A DNA stretch of 64,000 bases from positions 1,860,001 through 1,924,000 of the forward strand of contig OZ251458.1 of assembly GCA_965242535.1 (NCBI GenBank), read 5' to 3'. The notes beneath the pieces are model-generated. The model did not search any database. It was given only the letters and a program-made list of their open reading frames with translations, and was not told where the DNA came from. The number at the start of each line of letters is the position of its first letter. Within the stretch, counting starts at the first letter, position 1. A program made the translations under genes and the position numbers. The DNA is from VXRD01 sp965242535 (GTDB lineage: Bacteria; Latescibacterota; UBA2968). This document shows, piece by piece, positions 36,061 through 44,940 of the stretch.

Positions 36061-36729
36061 ATGAAATCCCTCATCGTCTTTGTCAAAAATCCAATCCCCG
36101 GCGCCGTTAAAACGCGCTTGCAAACGCGCTATGCACCCGAGCGGATCGCGGCACTCTACGCGGCGTTTGTGCGCGATGTGTTGGAACGGGCCGAAAGCGT
36201 CGAAGTCGATCAGCGCGTGATCGCTTATGATCCGCCGAGTGCGGAATCCGAGGTGCGCGCCCTTTGCGGCGACCGCTGGCAGTACATCCCCCAAGCGCGG
36301 GCCGATCTCGGCACCCGCATGCACGACGCGCTGATGCGACAACGCGACGCGGGGGCAACAGCAACCGTTCTCATCGGCACGGACATCCCCTCTCTTCCCG
36401 CCCACTACATTGCGCGGGCATTCGACCTGTTGCGTACAAAGGACGTCGTTTTGGGCCCCAGCACAGATGGCGGCTACTATCTCGTCGGGGTCTCGCAACC
36501 CGCGCCGGAAATTTTCGCGCAGGTCGAATGGAGCACGCCGAGGGTCTTTTCGCAAACCATCGACCGCGTACAACGCACGGGAAAGACCCTCGGCCTCGTT
36601 CCGCCCTGGTTCGACGTGGATACGCCCGCCGAACTCGATTTCCTCCTCGCGCACGCACGCGCCACCCAACTCGCCACAGGCATAGACCCCCTCCCGCACA
36701 CGCACGCCTATTTGTCCGCCTTGACGTGA
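36061..36729 (+). CDS. TIGR04282/DUF2064 glycosyltransferase-like protein
   Basis: The 222-aa protein of the TIGR04282 family (nucleotide-diphospho-sugar transferase fold, CofC/MobA-like) has the entry IVFVKNPIPGAVKTRL, IGTDIPSLPAHYI and LGPSTDGGYYLVGV. WFDVDTPAELDFL follows near the end. Family members often sit in glycan or lipid gene sets; the substrate is unknown. The start was set at the ATG at 36061, which gives the conserved N-terminus; the 13 upstream codons include R3 sequence. Confidence 0.8.
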   Translation: MKSLIVFVKNPIPGAVKTRLQTRYAPERIAALYAAFVRDVLERAESVEVDQRVIAYDPPSAESEVRALCGDRWQYIPQARADLGTRMHDALMRQRDAGATATVLIGTDIPSLPAHYIARAFDLLRTKDVVLGPSTDGGYYLVGVSQPAPEIFAQVEWSTPRVFSQTIDRVQRTGKTLGLVPPWFDVDTPAELDFLLAHARATQLATGIDPLPHTHAYLSALT

Positions 36730-36749
36730 TCTTTTTCGGAGATATCTTA

Positions 36750-36809
36750 AGAAGCCATCTAAAAACTCGGACCGCCATTGAGAGAGTCGCAAAAACATTC
36801 GCTTTTCGC
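36750..36809. mobile_element. R2 MITE-like element, copy 3 (left part only)
   Basis: The first 60 bp of R2 (AGAAGCCATCTAAAAAC to TTCGCTTTTCGCGG) are present; the rest is gone. The following 36811-36959 has a short open stretch ending GLDDLWEGVRKTGQK that I cannot assign; it may be the tail of a lost gene. Confidence 0.75.
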
Positions 36810-36974
36810 GGTCTTGACGTGCCTGCAAGCCGTGCCAATGGCGACATCCCGACCAATTTGGCGTGCCAAGCCCAGAATCTAAGCGCGAGCCGATTTAAGG
36901 AGCGGCGCATTGGCCTTGACGATCTCTGGGAAGGTGTGCGAAAAACAGGGCAAAAATAAAAAATAGGAGTGGGT

Positions 36975-37853
36975 ATGGAGAATGGATTTTTTATGGGACA
37001 CGGTTTGGGCAACGATTATATCGCGATGGATCCCAAAGCGATGGCGTTTGAATTGACGCCCGAGCGCGTTGCGAGGATTTGCGACCGCAACTGGGGTGTT
37101 GGGAGCGATGGCATCTTGACATTGGCGGAGTCGCAAAACGCGGACTTTGGGTTGCGGATATGGAATCCGGACGGCAGCGAGGCGGAAAAATCGGGCAATG
37201 GGTTGCGGATTTTTGCGCGGTACTTGTACGCCACGCACAAGACGCGCAAAACCTCATTCTCGGTCGATACCCCGGGCGGATTGGTTCACGTCGATTTGCA
37301 CATCGACGCCTGGGGCGAGGCCAGCGCGGCGACCGTGGAGATGGGGCGGGCGACCTTTGCCCCCGAGGCATTGCCGTGTTCGCTCGATGTGGAAGAACTC
37401 GTCGAATGCCCGATAGGTGTCGCGGGCGAAGAGCGGGTATTTACCGGGGTGAGCGTGGGCAATCCGCACTGCGTGGTGTTCAAGCCCAAGGGCCAGGCGT
37501 GGACGCGAGACGACTTGTTGCGCTTGGGACCCGCGTTGGAAACGCACGAGATTTTTCCCCGACGAACCAATGTGCAGTTGACCGTGCCCACGGGGGCCAA
37601 CGAGCTTTTCATCTTGATTTGGGAACGCGGCGCGGGCGAAACGCAGGCGTCGGGATCCTCGTCTTGCGCGGCGGCGAGCGCGGCGGTGCGCTTGGGCTTG
37701 GTCGCGTCGCCCGTAACTGTCAACGCGCCCGGCGGCGCGCTGGAGATCGACGTGGATGACGCATTTAACCTGACGATGGCAGGGCCCGTGGCCGAGGTCG
37801 CACGCGGCAACTTGAGTCCGTCATTTGTGCGCGAACTAAGCGCGTTGCCCTGA
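36975..37853 (+). CDS. Diaminopimelate epimerase-like protein lacking both catalytic cysteines
   Basis: The 292-aa protein has the DapF fold: GHGLGNDYI, NWGVGSDGILTL, GNPHCVVF and WERGAGETQASG. In DapF the two catalytic cysteines lie in CGNG and in ACG(T/S). Here the positions read KSGNGLRIF and QASGSSSC, so both are Ser. It probably does not run the two-base Cys racemisation, or uses another pair. GGAG is 6 bp before the ATG at 36975. Lysine or peptidoglycan genes are absent nearby; a phytanoyl-CoA dioxygenase-like gene follows after 22 bp. I would not use the symbol dapF without biochemical support. Confidence 0.75.
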   Translation: MENGFFMGHGLGNDYIAMDPKAMAFELTPERVARICDRNWGVGSDGILTLAESQNADFGLRIWNPDGSEAEKSGNGLRIFARYLYATHKTRKTSFSVDTPGGLVHVDLHIDAWGEASAATVEMGRATFAPEALPCSLDVEELVECPIGVAGEERVFTGVSVGNPHCVVFKPKGQAWTRDDLLRLGPALETHEIFPRRTNVQLTVPTGANELFILIWERGAGETQASGSSSCAAASAAVRLGLVASPVTVNAPGGALEIDVDDAFNLTMAGPVAEVARGNLSPSFVRELSALP

Positions 37854-37875
37854 TCGTTTGCAAAAGGGAGAGACC

Positions 37876-38625
37876 ATGTCTTTGGATGCAATGGCCGAGG
37901 TGTATGAGGCGCGGGGTTTTTTGACGCAGGTCGACGTGTTTTCACAGCGCGAAATCGGGCAATTTCGCGCGTCCTTTGACGCCTTGGAAGCGCGAGAGGG
38001 AAAAGAGAAATGCCAGATCGGTTTGCAGGGGCGTCATTTTGACGAGGCGTTCATCTGGCACTTGGCGACCGATGCGCGCGTTTTGGACGTGATGCAGGCC
38101 GCGATGGGCGAAGACGTGATGCTGTTGTCAACCCATTTCTTCTGCAAATATCCGGATCCCGAAGCGAAGGCGTTTGTCGCATGGCACCAGGACATTACCT
38201 ACTGGGGCCTCGAACCGCCCATCGCGCACACGGCTTGGATCGCGATTGACGACGCGGATGTGGAAAACGGGTGCATGCGCTTCATCCCCGGATCGCACAA
38301 AAATGGCATTGCGACGCACGGCAAGTCCATGCGCGAAGGCAATTTGTTGAGCATCGACCAAGAGATCCCCGACGAATACGTGGATGACGGCGCGGCGGTC
38401 GATATCACACTCAAAGCCGGGCAGATGTCCGTACACCACGGGCAGTTGTTCCACGCGAGCAATCCCAATCGGTCGATCCGACGCCGATGCGGCCTGACCG
38501 TTCGGTTCATTCCCCCGCAGGTCAAACAGACCCATCTCAATTCACACGCGCAGGCATGGCGCCCCATCGTCTTGCGCGGCGAAGACCGCTTTGGGCATTT
38601 TCCAAAAACGGAAATGCCGTTTTGA
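37876..38625 (+). CDS. Phytanoyl-CoA dioxygenase (PhyH) family protein
   Basis: The 249-aa Fe(II)/2-oxoglutarate-dependent oxygenase shows the iron ligands as AWHQDITYWG (HxD) and a distal His in HHGQLFHASNPN. The 2-oxoglutarate-binding Arg is probably in RRCGLTVRFIPP. Family members hydroxylate lipids or small metabolites; the substrate is unknown. AAAGGGAGAG precedes the ATG at 37876. It follows the DapF-like gene by 22 bp and may be cotranscribed. Confidence 0.85.
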   Translation: MSLDAMAEVYEARGFLTQVDVFSQREIGQFRASFDALEAREGKEKCQIGLQGRHFDEAFIWHLATDARVLDVMQAAMGEDVMLLSTHFFCKYPDPEAKAFVAWHQDITYWGLEPPIAHTAWIAIDDADVENGCMRFIPGSHKNGIATHGKSMREGNLLSIDQEIPDEYVDDGAAVDITLKAGQMSVHHGQLFHASNPNRSIRRRCGLTVRFIPPQVKQTHLNSHAQAWRPIVLRGEDRFGHFPKTEMPF

Positions 38626-38820
38626 GATGAAAGGCGGGAGACGGGAGACGGGAGACAAAACTGAACCGCCGTTGTCCTACTGACCGCGGTATAGGGAAGT
38701 TAGCCACAAGAGGCACAAAAGGCACGAGCGGGGTACAACTGGCGACAGCCCGTTCAAAGGCACAAAAGGCGATAGCTCGTTCAAAGGTGGGTAGCGTGTG
38801 TAGGGGGAGGATGCCTTCGT
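38626..38820. repeat. Intergenic low-complexity and R3 palindrome
   Basis: A GGGAGAC-type purine tract (38628-38655) is followed by an inverted R3 at 38722-38755 with imperfect arms (GAGCGGGGTACAACTGGC). Phrases CACAAAAGG and CGTTCAAAGG surround it. No gene is seen. Confidence 0.65.
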
Positions 38821-39210
38821 CATTTGTACCAACTAATTCATTATCGGGACGCTTTGCTGTTCCACCGTCCTTCAGAGAAGCCATCCCAATCGGTGCCATC
38901 CCCAAAGCCCATCAACGAAAGCCATCAGGCACAGCGCGCAAGTCCGTCTCGCAACCAACATCTATTTTGCAACCCACCTCGCAGGCTGGCGCATGTCGTG
39001 CGATTACAAAAGCACTTTGCGCTGTGCAAGCCCCTCGGCGCATGAGAGCGGCATTTTTGAACTGCTCGGGCAGTTGTACCCCGCTCGCCTACTTTTTGTT
39101 GCTGTTGACAAAAAGTAGGTCGCCGCACGCCGTAGGCACAGGCGTAGCCAACGCATCAAAGGCAACCCACGATGCTTTTAGGACCAAAGTTTTAGAAAAG
39201 CGAGCCATGC
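38821..39210. repeat. R1 dispersed repeat, copy 3, with an R3 inserted
   Basis: It starts CATTTGTACCAACTAATTC like copy 1 and keeps the central hairpin in modified form (CCTACTTTTTG/CAAAAAGTAGG). At 39059-39086 a 28-bp R3 (GAACTGCTCGGGCAGTT plus GTACCCCGCTC) interrupts the sequence that reads GCATTTTTTGCCTAC in other copies. The right end is truncated. Confidence 0.85.
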
Positions 39211-39244
39211 AAGTTGGGAACGGGACGCCATAGCCCGAAACAAA

Positions 39245-39283
39245 GAGCCCGAGTTCATCGCGAACTCGGGCTCGTATTTTTTC
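39245..39283 (+). terminator. Strong intrinsic terminator, possibly bidirectional
   Basis: GAGCCCGAGTTC, loop ATCGC, then GAACTCGGGCTC form a perfect 12-bp stem followed by GTATTTTTT. It lies between the PhyH gene (plus) and the convergent mutS (minus). Confidence 0.8.
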
Positions 39284-39353
39284 AGGTGCCTGGTTTTTGT
39301 GCGTCAGTCAGGGGGCGCGTTTTGGTTTTGGTTTTTGACCGATCTCCCCGCGA

Positions 39354-42131
39354 TCATTCCTTTGGTTCCCCTCGCGTCAACGCGCGTTTCCACGCATCCA
39401 ATTTGACCAAGGCTTCTATCGGCGTGAGGTGGGCCACGTCTAAATCGCGCAGTTCGGACAGCATGGGGTGGTCTTTGAGTTCGACCCGCACGTCTGTTGC
39501 CGGGGCGAACAAGGGGATTTGTCCGTTTTCCTGCACGCGGTCAGACCCTTCTGGGCGGTCGTTTTGCGCGTTGTAGCGCGGTGGCTGTGCGTCGGGGCCG
39601 GTCGGTTTTGATTCCGCCGGCAAATCGTCGCGATCATCATCAGAGCTGCTCGGTTGCGACCCGGATGGCGAACCGTTTTGGCCCAGTTTTGGCCCCACGG
39701 ACAGGTCGTTTTGCTCCAGCCGGTTTAAAATCTCCTTTGCCCGCGCGATCATCTCTGCGGGCATGCCGGCCAGACGCGCCACCTCGATGCCGTAGCTGTG
39801 ATCGCAGCCGCCCGGCACCAAGCGGTGCAAAAACGCGATGGTATCGCCTGCTTCGCGCACCGCAACGCTGTAATTCTTCACCCGCGGCAACAAGTCTTCC
39901 AATTCGGTCAATTCGTGGTAATGCGTTGCAAACAACGTGCGCGGCCTGAGTCGTTCGGCATTGTGCAAATACTCGGTCATGGCCCAGGCAATGCTCAACC
40001 CGTCAAACGTGCTCGTCCCGCGGCCGATCTCGTCCAACAGCACCAGACTCTTGGGCGTGGCATTGTTCAAAATATTCGCGGCCTCGTTCATCTCGACCAA
40101 AAACGTGCTCTCGCCCCGGGCGAGATTGTCGGACGCGCCCACGCGCGTAAAAATGCGATCCACCACGCCGATGCGCGCCTGGCGGGCCGGCACAAAACTG
40201 CCGATTTGTGCCAACAGCACAATCAGCCCTGCTTGGCGCAAAATCGTGGATTTCCCGGACATATTTGGGCCGGTGATCAGCAAAATTTGATCGGACGCGC
40301 CGTCCATCGTCAGGTCGTTGGGGACGAACTGGCCCCCCGGCAACAACTGCTCGACCGCGGGGTGGCGGCCTTCGGCGATGTCGATCTGCACGCCCTCGTC
40401 CACGCGGGGACGCGCGTAATCATTGGCAGATGCCACCTCGGCCAAGGTGCTCAACACATCGACGGTGGCCACGGACAAGGCGGTGCGCTGCACGGGTTCG
40501 ACCCACTCGGCGACCTTTTCGCGCAACGCGGCGAACAAATCGCGCTCGAGATCTTTGGCGCGTTCGTCTGCGCCCAAAATTTTCGCCTCCCAATCCTTCA
40601 GCTCCGGCGTGATGTACCGCTCGGCATTGACCAGCGTTTGCTTGCGGACAAAATGCGCGGGCACCTTATCCTGATTGACCTTTGTCACCTCGATGTAATA
40701 GCCAAACGCCTTGTTGTATCCCACCTTCAACGACGCGATGCCGGTTTTCTCGCGCTCGTCCGCCTGCAACTTGGCGACCCAATCACGGCCGCCCGAGGAG
40801 ATCGCCCGCAATTCGTCCAATTCCGCGTGATAGCCCGTGCGGATGTACCCGCCCTCGGCAGTCTGCGCCGGGGGATCGTCTTCGAGCGTGTGGGCGATCA
40901 AGTCGATGAGTTCGGTCAAATCCGGCATGCCGTGGTCGCGGGCGCGCACCAGCAGATCCGTCTGAAAAACGCGCAGGGCTTTTCGCAAGGGGACGACCGC
41001 TTCCAGGGATCGGCGCAGGGCGACGAGCTCGCGGGGATTGGCCCGATTGCAACAAATTTTGGACATCAAGCGCTCCAAGTCGCCCACGCGGCGCAGGGCC
41101 GTGCGCGCATCGTCTCTGTCCGCAGGGGATTCGACAAATGCCTGTACGGCGTCCAACCGCGCTTCGATGCGCGGGACAGCCAAGAGCGGCTGCGACAGCC
41201 ATGCGCGCAGGGTGCGCGCGCCCGGCGGGGTACACGTTTTGTCCAAAACCCCGAACAGCGTGCCCTCGCGCCGGCCGTCTTGGATGGTGCAGATCAACTC
41301 CAAATTGCGCTGCGTCACCAAATCCAGTTCCATCGCGGACTCGGTGCGTTCGCGGGCCAAGCGCGTCATGTGCGACACCGCGCCCTTTTGATTCTCGTGC
41401 AAATAACACAGCACTCCGCCCGCGGCGCGGACGCCCACCGTGAGATCGTCGCAGCCAAAGCCCTTGAGCGACGCCACCTTGAAGTGTGCTTTCAACGCGT
41501 CGTACGCATAGCGGTATTCAAAGTGCCAATCCTCTAATTGCGTGAGCAACGCGCCCGGCACTTGCGCGTTGAACTCGGCCTCGTTGTCCTTGGCCCAAGA
41601 TTCGGGCGCCAGCACTTCGGCGGGCCCCATGCGCGCCAGCGTCTCCCACAAATCGTCCGCCGTGCGTTCCGATGCCTTGAACATGCCGGTCGACAAATCC
41701 GCGACCGCCATGCCCAGTTGGCCGCCTGCGACAAAAATGCCCACGAGATAATTGTTGCGCTTCTGATCGAGCAACTCATCGGACATGACCGTTCCGGGCG
41801 ATACGACTTGCACCACTTCTCGGTGTACCACTTTTTTGCCCTTTTGCGGGGGCTCCATCTGCTCGCAAATCGCCACCTTTTTCCCGGCCCTGATGAGCCT
41901 CGCCAAGTACGCATCCAGCGCGTGGTGCGGCACGCCTGCCAGCGGGATGTTGCTGCCGCCGCGGCCGTTGTTGCGCGCGGTCAATGTCAATCCCAAAAGC
42001 TGCGATGCCACGACCGCGTCGTCGTAAAACGTCTCGTAAAAATCGCCCATCCGAAACAGCAAAATCGCATCGGGGTGTTGCTCCTTAAAGCGCATATATT
42101 GCGCCATCGCAGGCGTCAATTTTTTTGTCAT
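39354..42131 (-). CDS. mutS: DNA mismatch repair protein MutS
   Basis: The 925-aa protein is longer than the usual 850-880. Domain I has the mismatch-reading FRMGDFYETFYDDA (Phe-x-Glu). The connector, core and clamp follow. The ATPase has ITGPNMSGKSTILRQ (Walker A), DEIGRGTSTFDG (Walker B/signature) and FATHYHEL. Extra length is a polar linker (S/D/P/Q/N-rich) after NRLEQNDLSVG, before the C-terminal dimerisation end. The ATG at 42131 gives the normal N-terminus MTKKLTPAMAQYM. A hypothetical gene ends 4 bp upstream on the same strand, suggesting cotranscription. mutL is not in the window. Confidence 0.96.
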   Translation of the reverse strand: MTKKLTPAMAQYMRFKEQHPDAILLFRMGDFYETFYDDAVVASQLLGLTLTARNNGRGGSNIPLAGVPHHALDAYLARLIRAGKKVAICEQMEPPQKGKKVVHREVVQVVSPGTVMSDELLDQKRNNYLVGIFVAGGQLGMAVADLSTGMFKASERTADDLWETLARMGPAEVLAPESWAKDNEAEFNAQVPGALLTQLEDWHFEYRYAYDALKAHFKVASLKGFGCDDLTVGVRAAGGVLCYLHENQKGAVSHMTRLARERTESAMELDLVTQRNLELICTIQDGRREGTLFGVLDKTCTPPGARTLRAWLSQPLLAVPRIEARLDAVQAFVESPADRDDARTALRRVGDLERLMSKICCNRANPRELVALRRSLEAVVPLRKALRVFQTDLLVRARDHGMPDLTELIDLIAHTLEDDPPAQTAEGGYIRTGYHAELDELRAISSGGRDWVAKLQADEREKTGIASLKVGYNKAFGYYIEVTKVNQDKVPAHFVRKQTLVNAERYITPELKDWEAKILGADERAKDLERDLFAALREKVAEWVEPVQRTALSVATVDVLSTLAEVASANDYARPRVDEGVQIDIAEGRHPAVEQLLPGGQFVPNDLTMDGASDQILLITGPNMSGKSTILRQAGLIVLLAQIGSFVPARQARIGVVDRIFTRVGASDNLARGESTFLVEMNEAANILNNATPKSLVLLDEIGRGTSTFDGLSIAWAMTEYLHNAERLRPRTLFATHYHELTELEDLLPRVKNYSVAVREAGDTIAFLHRLVPGGCDHSYGIEVARLAGMPAEMIARAKEILNRLEQNDLSVGPKLGQNGSPSGSQPSSSDDDRDDLPAESKPTGPDAQPPRYNAQNDRPEGSDRVQENGQIPLFAPATDVRVELKDHPMLSELRDLDVAHLTPIEALVKLDAWKRALTRGEPKE

Positions 42132-42135
42132 GGCA

Positions 42136-42738
42136 TCACCTCATCGTATTCTCCGGGCGGATGTGCGCGCCCGACTCCCCCACCGCTTTTCGATACGAAT
42201 AATCAAATAGCAACTCCCATTCGCGCAGTTGGATTTCGCGGCAGAGCGCGTCGTGCGCGGAACGGCCTTCGAGCGCGTCGGCACACAGATCGATGTATGC
42301 CGCCGCATCCCAGCGCGACTGCGCGGTCAAAAATTTCGGCGCGTCTGCAACGCCGCTCGCCATGCGGGCCGCCGCGTTGCACAACTCGTCAAAAATGGGG
42401 TGATCGCCCACTTTGCCAAACCAGTATTTTGAATTGGAAAAATCCGGTTCCCTGCGGTGCATGATGCCGTGCCAGTAACTTCCGGTCCGCGTGTGGATGC
42501 CTTGGCTGATGGCGTGGGACGCATCCAGAAAGTTGTGGTACAACCACGCCCCGGAAATGCAGGCATTTGCCATCTCGCCATCCGCGACTGTTTTGCCGGC
42601 AAACGCGGCCTGCGCGTCCAGCGCGTCGAGTTTGCGCTTTGCCGCGGCGTTCTCTTTGCCGCCATCGAGCGGATTCAATCGCCTTTCGGAAATCAATTCC
42701 GCAAAAACATCGCCATAAGCACTTGCGTCAAAAGACAT
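42136..42738 (-). CDS. Conserved hypothetical protein
   Basis: The 200-aa soluble protein has no signal peptide or membrane segment. Conspicuous phrases are YHNFLDASHAISQ, SYWHGIMHRREPDFSNSKYWF and VGDHPIFDEL, rich in His, Trp and Tyr, suggesting a metal or ligand pocket. I have the impression of a conserved family but cannot name it. AAGGAG precedes the ATG at 42738 (the GTG two codons earlier is rejected). Its stop is 4 bp before mutS, so both are probably on one transcript. Confidence 0.7.
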   Translation of the reverse strand: MSFDASAYGDVFAELISERRLNPLDGGKENAAAKRKLDALDAQAAFAGKTVADGEMANACISGAWLYHNFLDASHAISQGIHTRTGSYWHGIMHRREPDFSNSKYWFGKVGDHPIFDELCNAAARMASGVADAPKFLTAQSRWDAAAYIDLCADALEGRSAHDALCREIQLREWELLFDYSYRKAVGESGAHIRPENTMR

Positions 42739-42884
42739 AATCACTCCTTTTTCGTTGCCGATAGGTGCGGCCTAACCCCTGACTACTACTATCTAAAAGT
42801 CCCTTCTATACATGTGGAAATGTTCGGCGTGCGTCAAGGGGTTTTCGATGCGCGGCAGGAGACCGCCGCAGGGCTTCAAACTCG

Positions 42885-42912
42885 TTGACATTCCCATTGC
42901 GAGTTCTATCTT
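42885..42912 (+). promoter_or_regulatory. Promoter upstream of sugar isomerase gene
   Basis: TTGACA (42885-42890) and TATCTT (42907-42912) with a 16-bp spacer, 84 bp before the ATG at 42996. Confidence 0.5.
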
Positions 42913-42995
42913 TTGAACGGGTCGGCTCTCGCAATCACCATCGCTTTAGGCCCTTTGTTTTGCCGCCCGGCAGGGGCCACAACCGGAGATACACA

Positions 42996-43760
42996 ATGAA
43001 ATTGGGAATCGTGACGTACCAAATCGGCAAGGACTGGGATGTGCCCACCATCATCGAAACCTGCGCCAAACTCGGCTACGGCGGGGTCGAGCTCCGCACC
43101 ACGCACGCCCACGGCGTCGAATCGAACCTCTCGACGGATCAGCGGCGGGAGGTCCGCGAGCAATTTGAAGATGGCGGGATCGAAATCGCGGGCTTGGGCA
43201 CGGCGTTTGAATTTCATTCGGACGATCCGAGAGTCGTGCGCGAAAATATCGACGGCGCGATTGAATACGCCAAACTCGCCGCGGATCTAGGTTGCCCGGG
43301 CGTGAAGGTGCGGCCCAATGGCCTGCAAACCGGCAAGGGCATTTCGGTCGAACAAACGCTGGAACAAATCGGCACATCCGTGCGCGAGTGCGCGGTTGTA
43401 GCGGCGGATCTAGGGGTGCAAATCCGCGTGGAAGTACACGGAAGAGAAACGCAACGCCCCGCGTATATGCGAACCATCATGGACCACGCGGATCACGCCA
43501 ACGCGTACGTGTGCTGGAACTCGAATTTGGGCGAGGTCAAAGACGGGTCGATCAAAGCCAACTTTGACTTGCTCAAACACAAAATCGGTCTGGTACACAT
43601 CACCGAGTTGTGCAACGCGGCCTATCCCTGGCGCGAACTTTTCGCCTTGCTCAAAGCCGAGGGCTATGCGGGCTACACGCTCGCCGAAATCCCCGGCAGT
43701 TCAGACGCCGAGCGCGTCCTGCAATATTACAAGGCGTTGTGGGAAGCGCATCAGGCGTAA
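42996..43760 (+). CDS. Sugar phosphate isomerase/epimerase (TIM barrel)
   Basis: The 254-aa xylose-isomerase-like TIM barrel has GGVELRTTHAHGV, VRVEVHGRET (rendered IRVEVHGRET), VCWNSNLGEV, GLVHITELCN and YTLAEIPGSSD, giving the expected Glu/His/Asp/Glu metal pattern. The exact substrate is unknown. CGGAG is eight bases before the ATG at 42996; an upstream in-frame extension contains the promoter and is rejected. A heptamer/GGAAGA-type tract follows before the next gene. Confidence 0.85.
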   Translation: MKLGIVTYQIGKDWDVPTIIETCAKLGYGGVELRTTHAHGVESNLSTDQRREVREQFEDGGIEIAGLGTAFEFHSDDPRVVRENIDGAIEYAKLAADLGCPGVKVRPNGLQTGKGISVEQTLEQIGTSVRECAVVAADLGVQIRVEVHGRETQRPAYMRTIMDHADHANAYVCWNSNLGEVKDGSIKANFDLLKHKIGLVHITELCNAAYPWRELFALLKAEGYAGYTLAEIPGSSDAERVLQYYKALWEAHQA

Positions 43761-43856
43761 GAAGGAAGAAGGAAGACGGGAGAGGAAAAGCGAAAAGCGA
43801 AAGGCGTAAGCTTTCCCGTCTCCCGTCTCACCTCTCCCGTCTCCCCGCCTCACTCC

Positions 43857-44543
43857 ATGAGTATTGACAAAAAAATTTACGCCCTCAGACGTGAACTCGG
43901 CGCGCGGTATCAACTCGGCGAAGAACGCCATAATCTCTGCGGGCGCAAGATATCCGTCACTTGCGTTGAAGATGCCGAATCACTCTTCGACAAATTGATC
44001 TGTGCCGATCCCGATAGCGTGGACGCGCGAGACGAGCGCGCGCCCTATTGGGCGACCCTTTGGGATTCCGCGCTCGTTTTGGCGGACGTGTTGCTCTCGG
44101 ATCGGGTGATCGCGCCGGGCGAACCCGTGCTCGAACTCGGCTGTGGCTTGGGCCTCGTCTCGGCTATCGCCTGCCTCAAACGCGCATGTGTCACCGCCAC
44201 CGATTACCAGCCCGACGCGCTCAAATTTACGCAACTCAATGGGTTGCAAATCGCCGGGATCGCGCCCCGCGTGACGCGCCTCGACTGGCGCGCGCCGCCG
44301 CAAAACCGCCGCTATCCCACCTTGTTGGGCGCGGACCTCGTGTATGAACCGCGCTTTTTCGATCCGCTCATCGCCACATTCGACGCCCTCCTGATGCCCG
44401 AAGGGCGCGTTTTGTTTTCCGAACCCAATCGCATGGTGGGCAAACCCTTTTTTGATCGGCTGTCCAATGCGGGCTGGGCGTTCACCCCGATGACCGAGCG
44501 CGACAAGGCAACGGTGTACGAGATCGAGAGGCGGGGGACGTGA
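43857..44543 (+). CDS. SAM-dependent methyltransferase (class I, METTL/lysine-type)
   Basis: The 228-aa protein has motif I VLELGCGLGLVSAIACL, acidic loop TATDYQPDALKF and a post-motif LGADLVYEPRFFDPLI. The layout YWATLWDSALVLAD before motif I is typical of the ETFB-KMT/METTL23-like protein methyltransferases. The target is unknown. The start at 43857 is immediately after a pyrimidine tract and has no clear SD. A terminator lies 40 bp downstream. Confidence 0.78.
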   Translation: MSIDKKIYALRRELGARYQLGEERHNLCGRKISVTCVEDAESLFDKLICADPDSVDARDERAPYWATLWDSALVLADVLLSDRVIAPGEPVLELGCGLGLVSAIACLKRACVTATDYQPDALKFTQLNGLQIAGIAPRVTRLDWRAPPQNRRYPTLLGADLVYEPRFFDPLIATFDALLMPEGRVLFSEPNRMVGKPFFDRLSNAGWAFTPMTERDKATVYEIERRGT

Positions 44544-44583
44544 GACATTTACCTCCTGAATTTGGTTTTCCTCTGCGCGCAAA

Positions 44584-44622
44584 AACGCCCCGGCATGTTC
44601 GATGCTGGGGCGTTCTCTTTTT
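44584..44622 (+). terminator. Intrinsic terminator after the methyltransferase gene
   Basis: AACGCCCCGGCAT, loop GTTCG, then ATGCTGGGGCGTT (12 of 13 paired), followed by CTCTTTTTTTT. Confidence 0.85.
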
Positions 44623-44659
44623 TTTCTTGGAACGCGAGAGGGCATTTTTTGATCTAATA

Positions 44660-44774
44660 ACACAGACGGGCGCATAAGGGCTTTGGTGGCAACCAAATGG
44701 CCCTATGTGCGTCAAACTATCGCCGCAAAGCGCGGCAGTTATGGCTCGGATTGGATTTGCTACCGGCTGGACAA
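44660..44774 (+). promoter_or_regulatory. Structured 5' leader, possible riboswitch of unknown class
   Basis: After ACACAGACGGG comes a long hairpin with TTTGGT/ACCAAA closed by GGCA, stacked on GGGC/GCCC and CGCA/TGCG. A second hairpin, GCCGC-AAAGC-GCGGC, follows. It lies upstream of the repeat-containing secreted protein gene and downstream of a terminator, as expected of a regulated leader. I do not recognise an aptamer. Confidence 0.4.
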
Positions 44775-44940
44775 ATTGATCGGGGCAACGGGGAGGGATC
44801 ACGACCCCACCAAAGGAGGAGATGCGGAAGAAGTGGATCGCCATTTTGAATTTTGGTCCCGGCCGAACAAAACCGATCAGAGCAACGGGGAGGGATCACG
44901 ACCCAATCGAAAGGAGAAGTAAGATGAAGAAGTGGATGAC
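44775..44940 (+). repeat. Tandem duplication of leader, SD and start codon
   Basis: About 66 bp at 44775-44840 and 44871-44940 are alike: GATC, then GCAACGGGGAGGGATCACGA, then an A/G-rich SD and an ATG followed by AAGAAGTGGAT. The upstream ATG (44822) is in frame with the downstream gene, so it could add 34 residues, but the second start restores the signal peptide directly. Confidence 0.85.

Noticed and set aside
36811..36959. Antitoxin-like peptide tail next to R2 copy 3
   Set aside because: The readable tail (FKERRIGLDDLWEGVRK) is too short and has no start; the family cannot be decided.
44660..44774. c-di-GMP-I (GEMM) riboswitch
   Set aside because: The GCAAAGC phrase resembles the aptamer core, but the GNRA-capped P2 hairpin and the matching receptor with the CGGGTTGCC-type closing segment are not in the right places.
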